Shown here: positions 9,339 through 17,913 of the stretch, in pieces
How positions within the stretch are numbered: the first letter of the stretch is position 1
Layout: each line of letters begins with the position of its first letter
Assembly (NCBI GenBank): GCA_022572355.1
Contig: JACZWC010000013.1
Location: 16,786 to 80,785 of the forward strand
Source: Bacteroidota bacterium
GTDB taxonomy: Bacteria; Bacteroidota; Bacteroidia; NORP154
Length of the DNA stretch: 64,000 nucleotides
Direction: 5' to 3'
Made by a program: the position numbers and the translations under genes
The notes under the pieces: model-generated
Told to the model about the DNA's origin: nothing
Database searches by the model: none
What the model saw: the letters and a program-made list of their open reading frames with translations, nothing else

Positions 9339-9656
9339 TTATAGCTGAGCATCCAGCTTTTCTGCGAGTACTTCCTTAGCTACTACGCCTACTTGCTTAT
9401 CCACAACTTCACCGTTCTTGATGAACAATATGGTGGGTATGCTTCTAATGCCATATTTTGAGGATATTTCCGGATTCTGATCTACATTCACTTTGCCAAT
9501 AAGGGCTCTGCCCTCATAATCGCCAGCTAATTCCTCCACAATGGGACCTACCATCCTACATGGTCCGCACCATTCAGCCCAAAAATCTATTAGTACAGGT
9601 TTATCTGATTGCAAAGCCAATTCATCAAAGTTGCTATCTGTAAATTCTAATGCCAT
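9339..9656 (-). CDS. trxA: Thioredoxin
   Basis: A 105-residue classical thioredoxin with the WCGPC active site (Cys30, Cys33) and the cis-proline loop SIPT. It reduces protein disulfides in the cytoplasm. The ATG at 9656 is chosen rather than an upstream TTG at 9710: the extra 18 residues do not belong to the fold, and a good -7 promoter element (9694-9701) lies between the two, so transcripts would begin downstream of the TTG. The gene follows dnaE with a 95-bp gap and is probably transcribed alone. Confidence 0.96.
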   Translation of the reverse strand: MALEFTDSNFDELALQSDKPVLIDFWAEWCGPCRMVGPIVEELAGDYEGRALIGKVNVDQNPEISSKYGIRSIPTILFIKNGEVVDKQVGVVAKEVLAEKLDAQL

Positions 9657-9693
9657 TTTCGTATTTTTAATAATTCTTAATTCAATTCTGGTA

Positions 9694-9701
9694 CAAAGAT
9701 A
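9694..9701 (-). promoter_or_regulatory. Probable -7 element for trxA
   Basis: On the minus strand the bases read TATCTTTG, an exact TAnnTTTG Bacteroidota -7 element. A TTG lies 24 bp further upstream, a little far for the usual -33 spacing. The predicted start of transcription near 9687 gives a leader of about 30 nt. Confidence 0.4.
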
Positions 9702-9751
9702 ACAGATCAATATTTACGCCACTGTCAATTCAATGACATATTGACAATTTT

Positions 9752-12700
9752 TCAACTCAACCTATAAGCAACTCCTTTAAGGCCCTCAAGTGATTTGAAA
9801 AAATCATCATTTAAATCCACCTTATGAGATTTTGAATGAAGCTCAACATTCAAATCCTCCTCCCGGTCACCAATGATAAAATTGATCCTGCATTGGCCCT
9901 TGTTGGAAACGAGCAAATTATTTAGCTCATCAATAAATTCATCCGACACATCATCCAGCGAAAGCTGCATCGTTATTGTTTTGGCCAGCCTATTTCGAAT
10001 TTCCGAAAGCAATTGAATTTTGTACGGTTTAAACTCATAAATATCATCAGATCTCCATTTGAGTTCCACCTTTCCTTTAATGAATAAGAATTCATTGGGT
10101 TTTAGAAAATGTCGCATTTTCAGATAGTCCTCAGAAAAGAAAGCAATCCTATAGGTATCTGTGAAATCCTCAATCACCATCGTGCCAAATGGCTTACCAG
10201 CTTTAGTTGTCCGATGGGCTACCTCATTCACAATTCCTCCAATGGTAATTTCTCTGTTCTTAAACTTATTTATATCAGCATTGAGATCTGCCACATTTGT
10301 GTTACAGAAATTCTGTATTTCAATTTTGTAGCTATCCAAAGGGTGCCCGGATAGATACATACCTGTTATCTCTCTTTCCTTCATTAACATTTCCAGCTGC
10401 GACCAGGGCTCACATTCAGGAATTTCCGGGTTCTCAACAGTTGCAGCCTCCCCGCTAAACATCGACATTTGATCGGAGTGTTTATCATTTTGAAACTTGC
10501 TTCCAAAGCGAATAGCCTTGTCCAGGAAAACAGTGTCATCTTCAAAATCTTTGTGAAAATATTGGGATCGATAAACTCCTTCAAAACAATCAAAGGCCCC
10601 CGACATAGCAAGACTTTCAAGACACTTTTTATTGGCCGATCTAAGATCTATTCTCTTTGTGAGGTCAAAAACGTCTTGGAACAATCCATTCTCTTCTCTT
10701 TCTTCAACTATGGCATTTATAGCTGCTTCTCCAGCGCCTTTGATCGCTCCAAGGCCAAATCTGATCTCGCCCTTTTTGTTGACAATAAATGCATAACCAC
10801 TTTCATTTACATCAGGCCCGAGTACTATTATTCCCTGTCGTTTACACTCATCCATAAAGAAGGCTATCTTCTTTATGTCATTCTTGTTGCGTTGCAGCAC
10901 TGCTGACATGAATTCAGCTGGGAAATTCGCCTTGAGATAGGCAGTTTGATAAGCTAAAATCGAGTATGCTGCCGAATGAGATCTATTAAAACCATAGCCC
11001 GCAAATTCAGCCATTATACTAAAAGTGGACTTAGCCACTTTTTCATCTATTCCCTTAGCTATAGCCCTTTTCACAAATTTCTCTTCTTCTGGAGGCAGTA
11101 GATCAGCCTTCTTCTTACCCATAATACGTCTCAGGATATCTGCTTCTCCCAATGTGTAATCCGCCATTATCTGAGCGGTTTGCATAATTTGCTCCTGGTA
11201 GACCATGATTCCATAGGTGTTTTTCAAGATGCCCTCCAGACTATCATGAGGATATTCAATCTTAGCTCTCCCGTGCTTTCTGTTTATAAAATCCGGAATG
11301 AAACGCATGGGACCAGGCCTGTAAAGAGCGTTCATGGCAATCAGATCTTCTATGTTGGTAGGCTTCAAATCCCGCAGGTAAATGCGCATGCCTTCAGATT
11401 CAAATTGAAAGGTGCCAATCGTATCCCCTGCCTGATATAGTTCAAAGGTCTTCTCATCGTCCAGGGGAATCTCGTCAATGTCTATCTTCTCATTATGCCG
11501 TGCCTCTATATTAACCAACGCATCTTTGATTATCGATAGGGTCTTCAATCCCAGGAAATCCATTTTTAATAAGCCCACATGTTCTGCAAATACTCCTTCG
11601 TATTGGGTGACCAACAGATCAGCGTTCTTAGCAGTTCTCAAAGGAAGCATTTCACTGAGATCCTCTCTGCTGATAATTACACCAGCTGCATGAATTCCAG
11701 TGTGTCGCGAACTGCCCTCCAGGGTTTCAGCGAATCTTAAGGTTTTGACAGTCAGTAAATCTTTCCCATTCTTCGCGTCAGCCAATTCCCTTACCTCATC
11801 AAATGCCTTTTTCAGGGTTATACCTACCGTTTCCGGAACCAGCTTGGCCAATCTATCGGCTTCTGTCAGAGGCAACTTCAATACCCTGGCAACATCTCGT
11901 ATAGACGACTTGGCCGCCATGGTACCAAATGTAATTATCTGCGCCACTCGATCACGGCCATATTTATTGACAACCCAATCAATTACTTTCTGACGGCCAT
12001 CATCATCAAAATCAATATCAATATCGGGCATGGAAACTCTCTCAGGATTCAAAAACCGCTCAAACAGCAAGTTATATGCAATCGGATCCAGATTGGTTAT
12101 TTCGGTGCAATAAGCAACAACAGAGCCAGCCGCTGATCCTCTGCCAGGCCCTACGGAGACTCCTAAATTCCTGGCTGCAGCAATAAAATCCTGAACAATT
12201 AAAAAGTAACCTGCGAAACCCATGTCTTTAATGATACCAAGTTCCATGTCCAATCTCTCTGTAATCTCCTGGTTAATTTCAGGGTAACGTTTTTGGGCCC
12301 CTGAATAAGCGAGTTCACGTAGGTAGTCATCCTCTGAAGTGAAACCTTCCGGCAAATCAAAAAGGGGAAGCAGGATATCCTTCTTCAGATCTGGAGTATC
12401 AATCTTATCCACTATCTCGGCAGTGTTATCAATCGCCTCGGGAAGGTCTTCGAAAAGTTGCGTCATTTCCTCTGGTGACTTCAAATAAAATTGATCACCA
12501 TCAAAACGCATTCTATTCGGGTCGTCATAGTCCTTGCCCGTTTGAAGGCACAACAAGATATCCTGAGCTACAGAATCCGAAGAATCGATATAATGAACAT
12601 CGTTGGTGGCAATCATCTTAACTTTGTGCTTCACAGACCATTTTACCAAAATCTCATTGCACTTATCCTGATCCTTGATGCCATGCCTTTGCAACTCAAT

Positions 12701-13225
12701 GTAATAGTCTTCACCGAAGATATCCAGCCATTCCAGGAACAATTTTTCCGCCTCATCCTCACCTTTTCTTAAAATTGCCTGATTAATCTCACTTGCCAGA
12801 CAGCATGTGGTAGCGATAAGCCCTTCCTTGTACTCTCTTATTATATCTTTGTCAATGCGTGGCTTGTAGTAAAATCCCTCTAAAAAACCAATAGAGGAAA
12901 GCTTCGAAAGATTTTTGTAGCCCTGCTCATTCTTAGCCAGTAGTATCTGATGAAAAATATGCTTTTCTGAGTTGCCTTCATTTACCCTTTTCTGTTTGTC
13001 GAATCTGCTTCCTGATGCCAGGTAAAACTCACTACCGATAATTGGCTTAACACCCTGCTTATTCGCTTCGTTAACGAATTCGGGTACGCCATACATATTA
13101 CCATGATCCGTTATAGCAAGGGCGCCCATGCCATATTGCTTGGCCTTGGCTATCAAAGGCTTAATTCCAGCTGCACCATCGAGCAGCGAATATTGTGTAT
13201 GTACGTGTAGGTGGGAAAACTCCAT
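9752..13225 (-). CDS. dnaE: DNA polymerase III alpha subunit
   Basis: The 1157-residue replicative polymerase begins with a PHP domain (HLHVHTQYSLLDGA near the N-terminus; residues about 1-210). The C-family catalytic palm carries PDIDIDFDDDGR near residue 400, and the fingers contain the TFGTMAAKSSIRDVAR and GRGSAAGSVVAY segments. A tandem HhH region and an OB-fold (GGIVNEVAHRTTKAGKPFG) follow. The length equals the E. coli type, and no intein or break is seen. It copies the chromosome as part of the replisome. It is transcribed leftward, 225 bp from the divergent rpsP. Confidence 0.98.
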   Translation of the reverse strand: MEFSHLHVHTQYSLLDGAAGIKPLIAKAKQYGMGALAITDHGNMYGVPEFVNEANKQGVKPIIGSEFYLASGSRFDKQKRVNEGNSEKHIFHQILLAKNEQGYKNLSKLSSIGFLEGFYYKPRIDKDIIREYKEGLIATTCCLASEINQAILRKGEDEAEKLFLEWLDIFGEDYYIELQRHGIKDQDKCNEILVKWSVKHKVKMIATNDVHYIDSSDSVAQDILLCLQTGKDYDDPNRMRFDGDQFYLKSPEEMTQLFEDLPEAIDNTAEIVDKIDTPDLKKDILLPLFDLPEGFTSEDDYLRELAYSGAQKRYPEINQEITERLDMELGIIKDMGFAGYFLIVQDFIAAARNLGVSVGPGRGSAAGSVVAYCTEITNLDPIAYNLLFERFLNPERVSMPDIDIDFDDDGRQKVIDWVVNKYGRDRVAQIITFGTMAAKSSIRDVARVLKLPLTEADRLAKLVPETVGITLKKAFDEVRELADAKNGKDLLTVKTLRFAETLEGSSRHTGIHAAGVIISREDLSEMLPLRTAKNADLLVTQYEGVFAEHVGLLKMDFLGLKTLSIIKDALVNIEARHNEKIDIDEIPLDDEKTFELYQAGDTIGTFQFESEGMRIYLRDLKPTNIEDLIAMNALYRPGPMRFIPDFINRKHGRAKIEYPHDSLEGILKNTYGIMVYQEQIMQTAQIMADYTLGEADILRRIMGKKKADLLPPEEEKFVKRAIAKGIDEKVAKSTFSIMAEFAGYGFNRSHSAAYSILAYQTAYLKANFPAEFMSAVLQRNKNDIKKIAFFMDECKRQGIIVLGPDVNESGYAFIVNKKGEIRFGLGAIKGAGEAAINAIVEEREENGLFQDVFDLTKRIDLRSANKKCLESLAMSGAFDCFEGVYRSQYFHKDFEDDTVFLDKAIRFGSKFQNDKHSDQMSMFSGEAATVENPEIPECEPWSQLEMLMKEREITGMYLSGHPLDSYKIEIQNFCNTNVADLNADINKFKNREITIGGIVNEVAHRTTKAGKPFGTMVIEDFTDTYRIAFFSEDYLKMRHFLKPNEFLFIKGKVELKWRSDDIYEFKPYKIQLLSEIRNRLAKTITMQLSLDDVSDEFIDELNNLLVSNKGQCRINFIIGDREEDLNVELHSKSHKVDLNDDFFKSLEGLKGVAYRLS

Positions 13226-13450
13226 GTGTCAATCAACTGTTTTTCAGGCACTTACCGATAAACTACCTCTATCCTTTCAGCTCCATAAAAGTACAAAAGC
13301 ATTGGCCATCTGCTACATTACTTACTAACAAATTATTCACATCAATTTCCCTCAGGAACATTTTATTCCGATTACTTTTAATTGTGAAATATATATCGCA
13401 ATTTTGCGGGCTTTTTATAAGGATTGAATAACAATATTAAACAGTTAAAA

Positions 13451-14668
13451 ATGCCGGTTAAAATTAGACTTACAAGACACGGAAAAAAGAAAAAACCTTA
13501 TTACCACATAGTAATTGCTGACTCACGTGCGCCAAGAGATGGCAAATACATTGAGAGAATTGGTAACTACGATCCAAATCAGAATCCTGCGGTTATAAAT
13601 ATTGACGAGGAGAAAGCCTTGGAATGGTTAAAGAAAGGTGCGCAACCAACTGATACTGCAAGGGCCATATTGTCTTATAAAGGAATCATGCTTAAAAGAC
13701 ATTTATTGCAAGGAGTGGCCAAAGGAGCGTTAACAGAGGCTGAAGCTGAGAAAAAACACGAGGCCTGGTTGGCAGAACAAGAGAAACGTGTAGAAGGCAA
13801 AAAAACCAAACTGTCTAAGGCCAAAGAAGAATCTAAGAAGACAGCGTTCGCAGCTGAAACAACTGCCAAAGAAGAAAAAGCAAAAGAAGTATTGGCCAAA
13901 AAATCAGCCCTTGCTGAAGAAGCTGAAAGAGCGGCAGCGGCAGCTGAAACAGAAGCCGCAGATGCTGCTGCAAAGGAAGAAGCAGAATTGTTAGGTGAAG
14001 ACGAAGATGATAAGGCTACAGAAGATGGAGAAGAAGGCACTAATGACACTAAAGAAGATGATTCTGACGGGGAAGGAGAAGTAAAGTCGGAAGCGGCAAC
14101 TGAGGAAACAGGAGACGATTCTAAAGAAGATAAAGAAGAAGAATCTGCTGATGACTCTGGAGAAGAAGCAAAAGAAGAGGGTGCAGAAGAATCTGCTGAT
14201 GATGCTGGAGAAGAAGCAAAAGAAGAGGGTGGGGAAGAATCTGCTGATGACTCTGGAGAAGAAGCAAAAGAGGAGGGTGCAGAAGAATCTGCTGATGATG
14301 CTGGAGAAGAAGCAAAAGAAGAGGGTGGGGAAGAATCTGATGATGACTCTGGAGAAGAAGCAAAAGAGGCGCCTGCTGACACGTCCGAAGACGAGTCATC
14401 CGACGTGTCTGACGACGGGTCATCCGACGTGTCTGACGAAGCTTCAGCGGAGTCAGAAGCTGAAGCGAAGGATGAAGCTTCAGCGGAGTCAGAAGCTGGA
14501 GCGAAGGGAGAAACAGAAGCGAAGGATGAAGCTTCTGAGGAAACAAATTCGGAAGAAGCAACTGAAGAGGAATCTAAGGATGCTCCTGAAGGTGATTCAA
14601 CTGACGATGCCGGCGACAGCGATTCCGATTCAGGGTCTGAAGAAGCCGAACCCGAGAAAGAAGGATAA
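13451..14668 (+). CDS. rpsP: Ribosomal protein S16 with very long acidic repetitive C-terminal tail
   Basis: Residues 1-85 are a standard bS16 ([20 protein letters not shown], then [18 protein letters not shown]), a 30S subunit assembly protein. The ATG at 13451 matches the universal MPVKIRL start; the TTG at 13424 is rejected. The protein then runs on to 405 residues, over four times the core length. Residues about 85-185 are a K/E/A-rich helical region, as is common in shorter form in Bacteroidota S16. From about 195 the tail is almost entirely E, D, S, A and G, including five exact-length 16-residue repeats at residues 230-309. The tail is strongly acidic on a basic RNA-binding protein. 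The usual partners rimM and trmD do not follow. A short inverted repeat (AGCCAGA/TCTGGCT) lies after the stop at 14681-14711. Confidence 0.95.
   Translation: MPVKIRLTRHGKKKKPYYHIVIADSRAPRDGKYIERIGNYDPNQNPAVINIDEEKALEWLKKGAQPTDTARAILSYKGIMLKRHLLQGVAKGALTEAEAEKKHEAWLAEQEKRVEGKKTKLSKAKEESKKTAFAAETTAKEEKAKEVLAKKSALAEEAERAAAAAETEAADAAAKEEAELLGEDEDDKATEDGEEGTNDTKEDDSDGEGEVKSEAATEETGDDSKEDKEEESADDSGEEAKEEGAEESADDAGEEAKEEGGEESADDSGEEAKEEGAEESADDAGEEAKEEGGEESDDDSGEEAKEAPADTSEDESSDVSDDGSSDVSDEASAESEAEAKDEASAESEAGAKGETEAKDEASEETNSEEATEEESKDAPEGDSTDDAGDSDSDSGSEEAEPEKEG
14138..14377 (+). repeat. Five tandem 48-bp in-frame repeats in rpsP
   Basis: Units begin at 14138, 14186, 14234, 14282 and 14330. Each encodes [16 protein letters not shown] or a close variant; the alternating S/A and A/G positions give a 96-bp higher-order period in the first four units. 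The last unit is the most diverged ([16 protein letters not shown]). The length is a multiple of three, so copy-number change would keep the frame. Confidence 0.95.
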
Positions 14669-14750
14669 GTCATTTCATAAAGCCAGAGTCCCTACTTCCT
14701 GAGATCTGGCTCAAGATCGATTTGTTACTTTTACGGCGTACCGCTATCGG

Positions 14751-15395
14751 TTGATTATTCAGTTCTCGAAATTCATATCACAGTTAAAGGATGAGCTAAA
14801 GAAGCCGTTACCCGGCAATAAGGCCCAATTCAAAATGGCGCCATATGAGCGTATCCTTAGAGCGGCAACAATCAAACTTAATCCCAACCCTAAATTGAGC
14901 GCTGTGTTAATCTTGTTTTACCCTGTGGATAACAAAATTTGCACGATGTTGATGCTTAGAAATACCTATAAAGGTGTTCACAGTGCCCAAATAAGTTTTC
15001 CTGGAGGCAAAATGGAAGAAGAAGACGAAGATCTGCAGGCAACGGCACTGAGAGAAGCCAAAGAAGAGGTAGGGGTTGATCCTGATCAGGTAGAAGTCAT
15101 AGGAAAATTGTCAGATGTGTATATCCCTCCGAGCGGATATTTGGTAAAACCTTTTGTAGGATACGCAAAGGAAAAACCGAATTTTATTCATGACAAGAAT
15201 GAAGTAGAAGAGTTGATCGAAGCTTCAATAGATACCATCATGGATGAGTCAATCGTTGGAAAAAAGAAAATTCAACTAGGCAGGACCAAATTAAAGATCA
15301 GATATCCATTCTTCGATATCAATGGCCATACAGTGTGGGGCGCAACAGCGATGATGATCAGCGAATTAAAAGCTGTTATTCAAAATTCTCAGTAG
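14751..15395 (+). CDS. NUDIX hydrolase, CoA pyrophosphatase type
   Basis: The 214-residue protein contains the UPF0035/CoA-type signature SAQISFPGGKMEEEDEDL followed by the NUDIX helix REAKEEVGV, with Mg-binding glutamates. The family cleaves CoA and its derivatives to 3',5'-ADP and phosphopantetheine. A TTG at 14751 is the best start: it keeps the conserved LKKPLPGNKAQFKMAPYER segment, which would be cut by the next ATG at 14835. Possible -7 element TACTTTTA lies about 20 bp upstream. The gene is 82 bp after rpsP and convergent with tRNA-His. Confidence 0.88.
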   Translation: MIIQFSKFISQLKDELKKPLPGNKAQFKMAPYERILRAATIKLNPNPKLSAVLILFYPVDNKICTMLMLRNTYKGVHSAQISFPGGKMEEEDEDLQATALREAKEEVGVDPDQVEVIGKLSDVYIPPSGYLVKPFVGYAKEKPNFIHDKNEVEELIEASIDTIMDESIVGKKKIQLGRTKLKIRYPFFDINGHTVWGATAMMISELKAVIQNSQ

Positions 15396-15424
15396 ATCAG
15401 GTTCTAAATGTTGTGGAAAAGGAA

Positions 15425-15455
15425 AAATCCCACACATAATTTATGTGCGGGATTT
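15425..15455 (-). terminator. Hairpin terminator after tRNA-His
   Basis: Arms AAATCCCACACATAA and TTATGTGCGGGATTT pair over 15 positions with one wobble. On the minus strand the hairpin is followed by a T run (ATTTTTCC), so it mainly serves the tRNA gene; it may also stop the convergent NUDIX transcript. Its arms nearly match those of the terminator at 25691-25726. Confidence 0.75.
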
Positions 15456-15456
15456 G

Positions 15457-15531
15457 GGTGGAAGATGGGACTCGAACCCACGACCCCCTGGACCACAACC
15501 AGGTGCTCTAACCAACTGAGCTACAACCACC
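15457..15531 (-). tRNA. tRNA-His (anticodon GTG)
   Basis: A full cloverleaf is present on the minus strand: D arm GCTC/GAGC, anticodon stem CCTGG/CCAGG with loop TTGTGGT, and T arm GTGGG TTCGAGT CCCAT. The extra 5' G (G-1) faces C73 as required for tRNA-His. CCA is not encoded. The acceptor stem is unusual: positions 5-68 and 6-67 are both U-U, while all other pairs are intact. The gene could be a working tRNA with two internal mismatches or a decaying copy. Confidence 0.9.
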
Positions 15532-15614
15532 ATAATATCATTCCCGATGGTTGTAGCGAAGTTGCCTGTCCGACGTAGCTGCCGAAGGGAGCAAAGGTGG
15601 AACCTACAACCACC
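15532..15614. repeat. Palindromic segment with tRNA-His end fragments
   Basis: The 11-bp 5' end of tRNA-His (plus-strand CTACAACCACC, 15521-15531) recurs at 15604-15614. Just before it is GGTGGAAC (15596 on), the same as the tRNA 3' end read on the plus strand, so 15596-15614 looks like the two tRNA ends joined with the middle missing. TGGTTGTAG at 15548-15556 is the inverse of the second copy and gives a 9-bp stem. The rest (CCGACGTAGCTGCCGAAGGGAG) resembles intergenic palindromic repeats of Bacteroidota. The remaining 130 bp to copA hold only a possible -7 element (TAACTTTG, 15714-15721). Confidence 0.5.
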
Positions 15615-15746
15615 GTGTAAATATTAAGCGGCAAAAATAGTTAAATATTGTTGGGTAAATAAGACTAACAGCGCGTATTTTTCGTTACATACAGCGCTTG
15701 AATCGCATTGTATTAACTTTGCCAGACATTATAATTTAAGGGGAGC

Positions 15747-17906
15747 ATGAGTGGAGACAAACAAGCTATCAGTCTGTCGATTGAAGGGATGACCTGCACA
15801 AATTGCGCTCAATCAATTGTTAATGCGATAGAAAAGGCTGGCGCAACTGAGGTCGACGTAAATTTCCTCACGGCGGAAGCGCATATTACACTTCCTCAGG
15901 GGAAACTTGTAGAAGATGTTATAAAAGCAGTTGTAAACGCCGGTTATAAAGCTTCGTCTTTGAAAAATAATCAAGCGGATTCGAATCTGAATATCCACTC
16001 TCATGCATCTGGAGTGGAAAAACGATTTTATTTTTCACTCATATTTACCATTCCGCTCTTTTCACACATGTTTTTACCATTCATCGATATATTGCAAAAT
16101 CCCATACTACAGCTGGTTCTGTGCATACCAGTATTCCTGATGGGTTTACAGTATTTTGGAAAGAGCGCATTTAATTCCATAAAGGCAGGAATTCCCAATA
16201 TGGATGTATTGATTACCATGGGCTTCTCGGCGGCATTTTTTTATAGCCTGGCGGGCACAATAATCTTTTTCGGAACTCCTGAAGTACACAATTATCTCTT
16301 CTACGAAACAGCAGCTACCATAATAACCCTGGTAATGCTAGGTAATGTAATAGAACATAGATCGGTTGATCAGACTACAACCGCTATTGCCGAGTTAAGC
16401 AAAATTCAGCCCATTACGGCAATGCGCGTACAAAATATCGGAAATGAAGAGAAGATAGAACAGATCAATTATGATCAAATATCTGTGGGCGACATATTGC
16501 TGGTAAATGAAGGAGAAAAAGTGCCTGCTGATGGGAAAATCCATTGGGGCGAATCCCTAATAGATGAATCCATGGTTTCGGGTGAAAGTGTTCCGGTATC
16601 GAAGCGTACAGCTGACTTCGTGATTGGAGGCACCCTCGTAATTGAGGGCAGTATCAAGATTGAAGCGACCGGCCTTGGAGATGACAGCGTGCTCTCCAAA
16701 ATCATAGACCTGGTTAAAAAGGCCCAGCAGAACAAACCTGATATTCAACGGCTTGGCGATACTATCAGCAATATATTCGTACCGGTAGTTATCGCGATCT
16801 CAATCGGTACGTTCTTAGTTTCTTTCTTCGTTTTTGGAATCGACGCCCAAAAGGCCATCATGAGCAGTATTGCAGTACTGGTAATCTCATGCCCTTGTGC
16901 CATGGGCCTCGCAACACCGACTGCAGTCATGGCTGGAATTGGCCGGGCGGCGAAAAATGGAATACTAATTAAAGGCGGAGCGGCATTAGAGGAATTCGCC
17001 AAAGTGAAGACCATCGTCTTTGACAAAACAGGAACATTGACCACCGGCAAATTTCGAGTTTCTGAAATTCAGCACTTTGATGAAGCCTCTGAAAAAGAGT
17101 TCATAGATGTAATATATAGCCTGGAATTACACTCCACACATCCAATAGCCAAATCTTTAGTCAATGAATTTCGGGACAGAGCAGAGACGATAGAATTTGA
17201 AAATGTGGAGGAGCAAAAGGGATTGAGTATTTCAGGAACAGACCAGGATGGAAACAAGTACATTCTCGGCTCATATCAGGCCGCTAAAGCGCATACAAGT
17301 GATGATTCCAAATGTTTATACCTATTAAAGAACGATAACCTAATCGCACAATTCGATATATCTGATGAGATTAAAAGGAATGCTCAAACATTGGTAGAAT
17401 CCCTTCTAAAGCAGGGCATTGAACCGATTTTACTCAGTGGAGATACGAAAAAGAAGAGTGAAGAGGTAGGAAATAAAATAGGAATCCGGAAAATTTTTGG
17501 CCAGCAAACGCCTTCCAATAAATTGGAAACTATCGAAAAGCTAAATCAAAAAGCTGTAACCGCTATGGTAGGTGATGGAATCAATGATGCTCCAGCGCTA
17601 TCGACTGCTTCGGTCGGCGTATCATTGGGAAATGCTTCGCAAGTTGCTATTGAATCAGCACAGATAATTCTACTTAGAGGCAATGATTTATCCAGCGTTA
17701 ATGAAGCGCTGCAAATAAGCAAGCACACTTATCTTACCATAAAGCAAAATCTATTCTGGGCGCTGGCATACAACGTAGTGGCAATTCCTATAGCAGCCAT
17801 GGGATTTTTGAATCCGATGGTGGGTGCACTGGCCATGGCCTTTTCAGACATAGTGGTAATCGGTAATTCCATCCGTCTAAAAACCAAAAGAATCAACTTA
17901 AGTTAA
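15747..17906 (+). CDS. copA: Copper-translocating P1B-type ATPase
   Basis: The 719-residue pump has one N-terminal heavy-metal domain (GMTCTNC, Cys17 and Cys20), then eight predicted membrane helices. It has the TGES-type actuator loop (MVSGESVPV), the CPC metal site (Cys382-Cys384), the phosphorylated DKTGTLT (Asp426) and GDGINDAP (from 609). This set is diagnostic of Cu(+) exporters of the CopA class, which move cytosolic copper out across the inner membrane at the cost of ATP. A good ribosome binding site (AGGGGAG) precedes the ATG. No CopZ or CsoR/CueR gene is adjacent. The next gene starts 7 bp after the stop, so copA may be cotranscribed with the polysaccharide genes. Confidence 0.95.
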   Translation: MSGDKQAISLSIEGMTCTNCAQSIVNAIEKAGATEVDVNFLTAEAHITLPQGKLVEDVIKAVVNAGYKASSLKNNQADSNLNIHSHASGVEKRFYFSLIFTIPLFSHMFLPFIDILQNPILQLVLCIPVFLMGLQYFGKSAFNSIKAGIPNMDVLITMGFSAAFFYSLAGTIIFFGTPEVHNYLFYETAATIITLVMLGNVIEHRSVDQTTTAIAELSKIQPITAMRVQNIGNEEKIEQINYDQISVGDILLVNEGEKVPADGKIHWGESLIDESMVSGESVPVSKRTADFVIGGTLVIEGSIKIEATGLGDDSVLSKIIDLVKKAQQNKPDIQRLGDTISNIFVPVVIAISIGTFLVSFFVFGIDAQKAIMSSIAVLVISCPCAMGLATPTAVMAGIGRAAKNGILIKGGAALEEFAKVKTIVFDKTGTLTTGKFRVSEIQHFDEASEKEFIDVIYSLELHSTHPIAKSLVNEFRDRAETIEFENVEEQKGLSISGTDQDGNKYILGSYQAAKAHTSDDSKCLYLLKNDNLIAQFDISDEIKRNAQTLVESLLKQGIEPILLSGDTKKKSEEVGNKIGIRKIFGQQTPSNKLETIEKLNQKAVTAMVGDGINDAPALSTASVGVSLGNASQVAIESAQIILLRGNDLSSVNEALQISKHTYLTIKQNLFWALAYNVVAIPIAAMGFLNPMVGALAMAFSDIVVIGNSIRLKTKRINLS

Positions 17907-17913
17907 GCAATCA

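Noticed and set aside
9657..9710. TTG-started N-terminal extension of thioredoxin
   Set aside because: The residues are outside the fold and a -7 promoter element lies within the segment.
13424..13450. TTG-started extension of ribosomal protein S16
   Set aside because: MPVKIRL at 13451 is the conserved S16 start.
14138..14377. CRISPR-like array of regular repeats
   Set aside because: Units are adjacent without spacers, in frame, and encode the S16 tail.
13675..14673. Long serine-rich reading frame opposite the rpsP tail
   Set aside because: It is the antisense shadow of low-complexity E/D/A codons; rpsP has a conserved core and a proper start.
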